From Bacteroidota bacterium (GTDB lineage: Bacteria > Bacteroidota > Bacteroidia > Bacteroidales > Dysgonomonadaceae), in contig JAEZGN010000006.1 of NCBI GenBank assembly GCA_023437305.1, forward strand, positions 1-36,973: DNA of 36,973 bases. Reading direction: 5' to 3'. Below the pieces are notes generated by a model that did not search any database, was not told the origin of the DNA, and worked only from the letters and a program-made list of their open reading frames with translations. Made by a program: the position numbers and the translations under genes. Below are positions 32,375 to 36,973 of this stretch, piece by piece. Numbering within the stretch: position 1 is the stretch's first letter; every line of letters starts with the position of its first letter.

Positions 32375-32524
32375 GTGTTTTATAATGAAGTCGTCTTTGC
32401 TTTTTAGATTTAGTTTTACACAGCTACAAATATTCTTTCTGTGATTTTAAACAAAATAAAAATTCTCTGAAAAAGATATAATAACAGCTCCTGAATAGCC
32501 TCAAGGACATCTTCTTGCTATTTA

Positions 32525-33502
32525 CTAATCATTTGATTGTTGTACAAACTGAATAATATACTTTGTTATTTCATCAACAAATGAGAGAGAAATATCATGT
32601 CCCATTCCTTCGACTATACATAGCTTAGAATTTGGAATAGATAGCGCAACCTCTTTCCCTGCTTCCAATGGCACTATTGGATCTGCATCACCTTGTATAA
32701 CTAATGTTGGGAGGCTTATCTCTTTCAGTTGTCCTCTCCTATCACAGTAGTCTCCTATCAATACTGCTGCTACTTGCCTGTTTACGCTTTCCGGTTTCCA
32801 GTTTCTATTTTTCACATGATTCAAAGCCCTTTCTTTCAGCACTTCATCCGAATCAATTCCTCCCAAAGCTTTATAAACACCGACAAGGTAATTCGCTAAA
32901 GAATCGACATCAGAAGTCTGAGGAGGTGGTGTTGCCATAGCTTTCAGCGCATTTGCATCACCTTGAGGTCGTAAAGGATTACCAGTCGAAGCACTCATAC
33001 TAGTCAGACTCAGAACTCTCTCCGGAAAATGAATTGCTATTAATTGAGCAATAGCCCCTCCCATCGATGCGCCTACGATATGAGCCTTATCAATCTTTAG
33101 AGCATCCATCAAGCCTGTTGCATCTTTAGACATATCTAACAGAGTATAAGGTAATGAAGCCTCATTGCAAGTACCTATATGAGGCCCGATAGCAGCCCAG
33201 TCGGGTTGACCCAATGAGTCAAGATGAGTAGACAAGCCTATATCCCTATTATCGAAGCGAATAACATAGAGATTATTTGCAGCTAACTTTTCACATAGCT
33301 CGACAGGATAATGCAGTAAAGTTGCTCCGGTTCCCTGTATCAAGACAATCGCTTCGTTTTTGGGATTGCCAAAAGCTTCATAAGCAAGAGTAATCCCATT
33401 TGCATCTAGCTTCCCAGATTGAGCTAAAGCCCTATTGGGGATAAGGATAAATATAAAACAGATAATAAAAATGACTTTAGTAAATGTTAGGCTCGATTTC
33501 AT
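32525..33502 (-). CDS. Exported alpha/beta hydrolase
   Basis: A 325-residue serine hydrolase with a signal peptide (MKSSLTFTKVIFIICFIFIL, to about residue 28) followed by an alpha/beta-hydrolase domain. The oxyanion region is IQGTGA, the nucleophile Ser146 is in GASMGGA, and the remaining triad is Asp274 (GDADPIVP) and His302 (GMGHDI). RFDNRDIGLST and the lid region around 155-230 resemble the group that includes aclacinomycin methylesterase RdmC and similar esterases. The substrate is unknown. It is monocistronic. Confidence 0.85.
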   Translation of the reverse strand: MKSSLTFTKVIFIICFIFILIPNRALAQSGKLDANGITLAYEAFGNPKNEAIVLIQGTGATLLHYPVELCEKLAANNLYVIRFDNRDIGLSTHLDSLGQPDWAAIGPHIGTCNEASLPYTLLDMSKDATGLMDALKIDKAHIVGASMGGAIAQLIAIHFPERVLSLTSMSASTGNPLRPQGDANALKAMATPPPQTSDVDSLANYLVGVYKALGGIDSDEVLKERALNHVKNRNWKPESVNRQVAAVLIGDYCDRRGQLKEISLPTLVIQGDADPIVPLEAGKEVALSIPNSKLCIVEGMGHDISLSFVDEITKYIIQFVQQSND

Positions 33503-33848
33503 GGTTTTATGTTTCAGTATCTATATTTTACTCTATGTATTTTATATAAAAGTATTATGCATCTAGATTAACTATTTTACAACTTACATATACAAGTCTC
33601 TCCGACATCAAATATATTGTTTTATTACTTTGTATTCAAAATATAGAATGTAAGAATAATATTATTCTATAAAACGACTACCCTAAATACGCACAAGCAA
33701 TTGATAACATACTGTTTTACAACAACATAATCAAACATAAATATTCCTTATATTTTTCGTCACATTATCTTAACAAAACATTAATAATGTGAAGATTATA
33801 TTTTCAAATCTTTTCATTTTACTTTGTGTAAAATTATAATTTGTAAGT
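33503..33848. other. 346-bp divergent intergenic region with an inverted repeat
   Basis: It separates the hydrolase and the barrel gene. TCACATTAT (33760-33768) and ATAATGTGA (33784-33792) form a perfect 9-bp inverted repeat with a 15-nt spacer, 57 bp upstream of the barrel ATG. A near-consensus -7 TTACTTTG follows at 33819-33826. The rest is AT-rich with no gene. Confidence 0.5.
33760..33792. promoter_or_regulatory. Inverted repeat upstream of the porin-like gene
   Basis: A 9-bp perfect inverted repeat (TCACATTAT and ATAATGTGA) with a 15-nt spacer ends 27 bp before a TTACTTTG -7-like box. It is a candidate operator for the barrel gene. Confidence 0.3.
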
Positions 33849-34871
33849 ATGAAACGATATTTTTCTGTTTTTTTTCTATTTTCTATACTTTGTAGTGCCA
33901 CCTCTTATGCTCAGGATTCTTTAGCCTTTAAGCCATCGGGTAAGATTATTGCTCGAAGCTTTCTTGATTTTAGTAAAGGCTTTGGTGATGATGATAAGTC
34001 TGGATTTGATATCACAAGAGCTCTCCTTGGATATAATTATAAATTCACACGTACTTTACAGGCTCAAGTCGTTATTGATGGTGCTGCCGGAAAAACATCT
34101 TCCGATGGACTCGAAGTATATCTGCGAAATGCTTTTGTAAACTGGAGTGATAAAGGCTTTAGTGTTAATGCCGGATTGATTGGGCTAATGGGCTTTAGTG
34201 TACAAGAAACATACTGGATGCACCGTTATGTGATGAAATCATTTCAGGACTTAAACAAAATGGGACCAAGTGTAGATATGGGAGTAACGGCAGAATATGC
34301 GTTCAATCCGTACATTTCGGCAGACTTGGGAATCACCAACGGAGAAGGATATAAGAAGATTAAAAAAGATAATAGTATGAAGTATGCGGCAGGGCTGAGC
34401 CTTCATCCTACAAAAAACACTATATTACGTATATATGGAGATGTTTACAACGAAAGTGAAAACTTGAGAGATGCCTTACCCGAAGGAGTTGCAAATGCTA
34501 ACTTTAAAGATCAATATACTATGGCCGTGTTTGCAGGGTACAAAGACAAGAATATTTCTGCCGGGGCGGAATACAACCGCGTTTTTAATAAAGGATTTAT
34601 TGAGAAAAAAGATTATTTCGGGTATTCTGTCTATACATCAATCGCACTGGCTCCTAAATGGAGAACATTTGCTCGTTACGATCTTGTAGACTCTTCGGCT
34701 CCGGATAATTTTAATGCAACATGGAATAGCCTTGATGGTCAGTTGATGATGATTGGAGTGGAGTTTCAACCTGTAAAACAATTGAAAATTGCTCCAAACT
34801 TTCGAAACCTAAATCCCGATCATTCAAAATCACAAAGATATTTATTTGTTAGTGTAGAGTTCAATTTGTAA
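33849..34871 (+). CDS. Porin-like outer-membrane beta-barrel protein
   Basis: A 340-residue predicted outer-membrane protein with a signal peptide (MKRYFSVFFLFSILCSATSYA, 21 residues). The mature part begins QDSLAFKPSGKIIARSFLDF and has alternating strands of a 14-16-stranded barrel: FTRTLQAQVVIDGA, LRNAFVNW, FSVNAGLIGLMGF, YAAGLSLHPTKNTILRIYGDVY and ISAGAEYNRVF. The C-terminal strand RYLFVSVEFNL ends in a hydrophobic residue, as in porins. The VYLRNAFVNWSDKGFSVNAGLIG pattern is reminiscent of phosphate-selective (OprO/P-like) porins, but I cannot assign a substrate. It has its own terminator. Confidence 0.7.
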   Translation: MKRYFSVFFLFSILCSATSYAQDSLAFKPSGKIIARSFLDFSKGFGDDDKSGFDITRALLGYNYKFTRTLQAQVVIDGAAGKTSSDGLEVYLRNAFVNWSDKGFSVNAGLIGLMGFSVQETYWMHRYVMKSFQDLNKMGPSVDMGVTAEYAFNPYISADLGITNGEGYKKIKKDNSMKYAAGLSLHPTKNTILRIYGDVYNESENLRDALPEGVANANFKDQYTMAVFAGYKDKNISAGAEYNRVFNKGFIEKKDYFGYSVYTSIALAPKWRTFARYDLVDSSAPDNFNATWNSLDGQLMMIGVEFQPVKQLKIAPNFRNLNPDHSKSQRYLFVSVEFNL

Positions 34872-34906
34872 TATCTGTTTATTCTTTTCTATATTTATAT
34901 TAACTT

Positions 34907-34938
34907 AGCATACATGAATAATTCATGTATGCTTTTTT
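34907..34938 (+). terminator. Rho-independent terminator after the porin-like gene
   Basis: AGCATACATGAAT (34907-34919) and ATTCATGTATGCT (34921-34933) form a near-complete hairpin, followed by TTTTT. It lies 36 bp after the stop and 34 bp before the next ATG. Confidence 0.85.
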
Positions 34939-34971
34939 ATTTCCTTTTGATTACATAACGAATACGATATA

Positions 34972-35772
34972 ATGGTAAAAACTACGATTCGGTTTCTTGC
35001 TATAGCATTGGCGTTGTATATAATATTTTGCGGTGCTTTCTACTTTTTCCAAGAAAGGTTCTTGTTCTATCCTGATAAGTTAGGCAAAGATTATAAATTC
35101 CACTTTAAAGAAAATTTTAAAGGGCTATATATACAAACAGATGATGGAGTAAAACTAAATGGATTACTTTTCAGAGCACATGAACCTAAAGGATTAATTT
35201 TCTATCTGCATGGTAATGCGGGAGCTTTAGATTCATGGGGAAGTGTAGCTTCTCTTTATACAGAGTTAGGATACGATGTGTTTTTATTGGATTATAGAGG
35301 CTTTGGTAAAAGTGAAGGCGAAATTCGTAGTCAGGCAGAATTATTCGAAGACGTACAAACGGCCTACGATAAAATGAAAGAATTGTATGATGAAGATAGC
35401 ATCACCGTATTAGGCTATTCGATAGGTACATGCCCCGCAACTTGGCTGGCATCCGTAAACAATCCTCATTTATTAATTCTACAAGCTCCGTATTATTCTA
35501 TGACTGATATCATTCAAAGTATCTGCCCCGTCATCCCTCGTTTCTTAGTAAAATATAAATTAGAGACATATAAATATATTACTAATTGTAGAATGCCCAT
35601 TGTTATTTTTCATGGAGACGCAGACATGGTTATAAATTATAAGAATTCGATAATGCTTAGCTCCTTGTTCAAAAAAGAAGATTCGTTAGTCATATTAACT
35701 AATGAAGGACATAATGGTATAACATATAATGAACAATATAAAGAGAAACTGATTGAGATTCTATCAAAATGA
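34972..35772 (+). CDS. Membrane-anchored alpha/beta hydrolase (Bem46/YfhR-like)
   Basis: A 266-residue hydrolase with an N-terminal membrane helix (about 7-25), then FFQERFLFYPDKL, a phrase typical of the Bem46/YfhR group. The oxyanion motif is LHGNAG (79-84), the nucleophile Ser150 is in LGYSIGT, and Asp218 (HGDADMVI) and His247 (NEGHNGI) complete the triad. The substrate is unknown, as for most of the family. It is probably monocistronic, between two terminators. Confidence 0.87.
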   Translation: MVKTTIRFLAIALALYIIFCGAFYFFQERFLFYPDKLGKDYKFHFKENFKGLYIQTDDGVKLNGLLFRAHEPKGLIFYLHGNAGALDSWGSVASLYTELGYDVFLLDYRGFGKSEGEIRSQAELFEDVQTAYDKMKELYDEDSITVLGYSIGTCPATWLASVNNPHLLILQAPYYSMTDIIQSICPVIPRFLVKYKLETYKYITNCRMPIVIFHGDADMVINYKNSIMLSSLFKKEDSLVILTNEGHNGITYNEQYKEKLIEILSK

Positions 35773-35798
35773 TTCATTGTTACTGATTTTATAAATAG

Positions 35799-35824
35799 AC
35801 CGGCGTTTTACTCCGGTTTTTTTG
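35799..35824 (+). terminator. Rho-independent terminator after the Bem46-like hydrolase
   Basis: ACCGG (35799-35803) and CCGGT (35813-35817) pair around a 9-nt loop and are followed by a run of seven Ts. The short stem is GC-rich, so termination is plausible. Confidence 0.7.
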
Positions 35825-36046
35825 TTAAATAATTTTTTATTGTGTAGATTTGACATTTAAAAGACAAGAACGCCAAGTTAGATTAAACCAATTCCTATTT
35901 TATTAGTCTTAAAGATATATTACAATCAATAACAAACATATAAAATACATCAATATACTATGAACAAATAAGACAAAACTAAGGTACCCTTCACCAACTA
36001 CAAAAGCATTTACCTGTATTTTAATAACAACTAATATGATATCGCC

Positions 36047-36973
36047 ATGAGACGAATAGTAATTCTTTTTGCCATATTGGGCACTCTACTTATACCATCA
36101 AGCTGCAATCAGCGATCTGAAAATAAAGAAGATAACAAACCTGATACTCAAACAAAGGATACGAAACAAGATGTATCTACGAACAACAGAGATACGGTTT
36201 TGGAAAAGACCCCAAACTATCCTTTACAATCAAATCTGCCGAAAAAGGAGACTAATTCTGATTCAGAAGTCAACTATCTAGAGGATGAGAATTATATTTT
36301 AGAACCATTAAGGCCAAACAATTATGTAGAAGATTCTTATTATACTAACAACCAGAATACAACTAACAATAACAATGTGCAGAGCTACTATCCTAATGCT
36401 AACTACAATAATTACCCAACAGATTATGGATATAATCAGTATTATTTCGATAACTATTACAATTATTATCCGTCATATACAGATAATTACTTTTATTGGC
36501 ATTATGATAATAGTTACAATTGGTATTATGACTATGACATAACTCCTCCGATTTGGAATAATAAACCTAACAGACCGAATAGACCAAGACCTGAAAGACC
36601 GAGTAGACCTCACGAATCTCATCGACCTCAATTGCCGAATCGACCGAATCCGGATCGTAATCCAGACCGCAATCCGATTAGCAGACCTGAACGTCCGGAG
36701 TCTTCTCGCCCGACAGAACGACCGAGACCAGAAGCCTCCGAGAGACCAACAACTCCGTCTATAAGACCTTTACCAGAATCGGTATCAGGCAAAGAGAATA
36801 TAAGTACTGAAAGGGAGCGCAGAGAAACAGAATCTCGCCGTCAACGGGAAGCCCAAGAAAGGCAAGAGCAAGAAAGAAGAGAAACAGAGTCGCGTCGCCA
36901 ACGGGAAGCACAAGAAAGGCAAGAACAAGAAAGAAGAGAAGCTGAATCTCGTCGTCAACGGGAAGCACAGGAA
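36047..36973 (+). CDS. Lipoprotein with Asn/Tyr-rich, Arg/Pro-rich and charged repeat regions (cut by window edge)
   Basis: An open frame of 309 codons with no stop before the window ends, so the gene continues to the right. The start MRRIVILFAI, LGTLLIPSSC gives a lipoprotein signal with Cys20, implying membrane anchoring. Residues 21-90 are polar and charged (NKEDNKPDTQTKD). Residues 91-165 are rich in Asn and Tyr (SYYTNNQN, YYPNANYNNY, FDNYYNYYPSY, YWHYDNSYNWYYDYD). Residues 170-245 are rich in Arg and Pro (RPNRPRPERPSRP, RPERPESSRPTERPRP). From residue 259 a 19-residue repeat (RE[TA]ESRRQREAQERQEQER) recurs, predicted to form a long charged helix or coiled coil. I do not recognise the protein. 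It has no clear upstream TAnnTTTG box. Confidence 0.85.
   Translation, partial: MRRIVILFAILGTLLIPSSCNQRSENKEDNKPDTQTKDTKQDVSTNNRDTVLEKTPNYPLQSNLPKKETNSDSEVNYLEDENYILEPLRPNNYVEDSYYTNNQNTTNNNNVQSYYPNANYNNYPTDYGYNQYYFDNYYNYYPSYTDNYFYWHYDNSYNWYYDYDITPPIWNNKPNRPNRPRPERPSRPHESHRPQLPNRPNPDRNPDRNPISRPERPESSRPTERPRPEASERPTTPSIRPLPESVSGKENISTERERRETESRRQREAQERQEQERRETESRRQREAQERQEQERREAESRRQREAQE
36821..36973 (+). repeat. 57-bp tandem repeat encoding a 19-residue charged unit
   Basis: Two full copies (36821-36877 and 36878-36934) and a third that runs off the edge (36935-36973, 39 bp seen). Copies one and two differ at six codons (GAA/GAG, TCT/TCG, CGC/CGT, CGT/CGC, GCC/GCA, GAG/GAA), all synonymous. 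Copy three has one replacement (Thr to Ala). The array may continue past the window. Confidence 0.9.

Noticed and set aside
29837..34871. Type 9 secretion C-terminal sorting domains in exported proteins
   Set aside because: None of the exported proteins in the window ends with a recognisable T9SS beta-sandwich tail or an exosortase-type tail.
36069..36281. Plus-strand 70-codon frame near the right edge
   Set aside because: It overlaps the lipoprotein gene in a different frame and starts inside its signal peptide.
36759..36968. Minus-strand hydrophobic frame over the tandem repeats
   Set aside because: The Leu/Phe-rich translation is a by-product of reading the Arg/Gln/Glu repeat on the other strand. 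The plus-strand lipoprotein frame explains the region.
1..36973. CRISPR arrays, tRNA or rRNA genes, insertion sequences, prophage or integrated elements
   Set aside because: I looked for repeated spacers, cloverleaf-type sequences, transposases and integrases and saw none. All larger genes are chromosomal types.

Overview
The window is about 37 kb of AT-rich chromosome from a Bacteroidetes bacterium. It is most likely a member of the Bacteroidales, perhaps close to Dysgonomonas, but that genus-level guess is inference from gene content only. The phylum assignment rests on repeated promoters of the form TAnnTTTG, the near absence of Shine-Dalgarno sequences, Bacteroidetes-specific families (DUF4421, DUF3467, a LptC-type lipoprotein beside a FadL-like barrel) and the Bacteroides-like lysC-lysA pair. 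I see no tRNA, rRNA, CRISPR array, insertion sequence or prophage. Most of the window is housekeeping DNA with some unusual accessory genes.

Layout. Positions 1-5.1 kb (minus strand) carry nth (endonuclease III), a PpiD/SurA-like membrane-anchored chaperone, an LptC-like lipoprotein and an outer-membrane barrel, an envelope-biogenesis cluster. Positions 5.4-7.3 kb hold an exosortase-family transmembrane cysteine protease convergent with a membrane glycosyltransferase whose DxD motif is degenerate. Positions 7.4-9.9 kb hold lysA and an aspartokinase (lysine/DAP synthesis). Positions 10.1-10.8 kb hold a cysteine-free thioredoxin-fold protein behind a structured leader with mutually exclusive base-pairings. 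Then come an EcsC-family protein, a nicotinamidase-like hydrolase, an unrecognised two-repeat protein, parE-purU and a POT-family peptide transporter (10.9-17.7 kb). Positions 17.7-20.1 kb form a divergent stress locus: an exported Fe-type superoxide dismutase faces a LuxR-type regulator that appears fused to a degenerate RIC/hemerythrin-like sensor and is followed by a small membrane protein. Positions 20.1-27.2 kb hold a DUF4421 barrel, a DUF1398 protein, cydAB (cytochrome bd oxidase), alanine dehydrogenase, a DUF3467 protein and a YbaN-like membrane protein. Positions 27.5-35.8 kb hold a PfkB sugar kinase, a YbjJ-like MFS transporter, an exported bleomycin-hydrolase-type peptidase, a candidate small RNA, prmA, two alpha/beta hydrolases and a porin-like barrel.

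The right edge (36047 onward) contains the start of a large gene that runs off the window. It encodes a lipoprotein with an Asn/Tyr-rich segment, an Arg/Pro-rich segment and then 57-bp tandem repeats encoding a highly charged helix. Its first two repeat units differ only at synonymous sites.

The strongest leads for something undescribed are (1) the switch-like leader plus redox-dead thioredoxin at 10.1-10.8 kb, (2) the RIC-like/LuxR fusion divergent from an exported superoxide dismutase, (3) the repeat lipoprotein at the right edge, (4) the orphan exosortase, and (5) a roughly 90-nt intergenic small-RNA candidate at 31.4 kb. All functional statements are from sequence reading and family knowledge; no database search was run.
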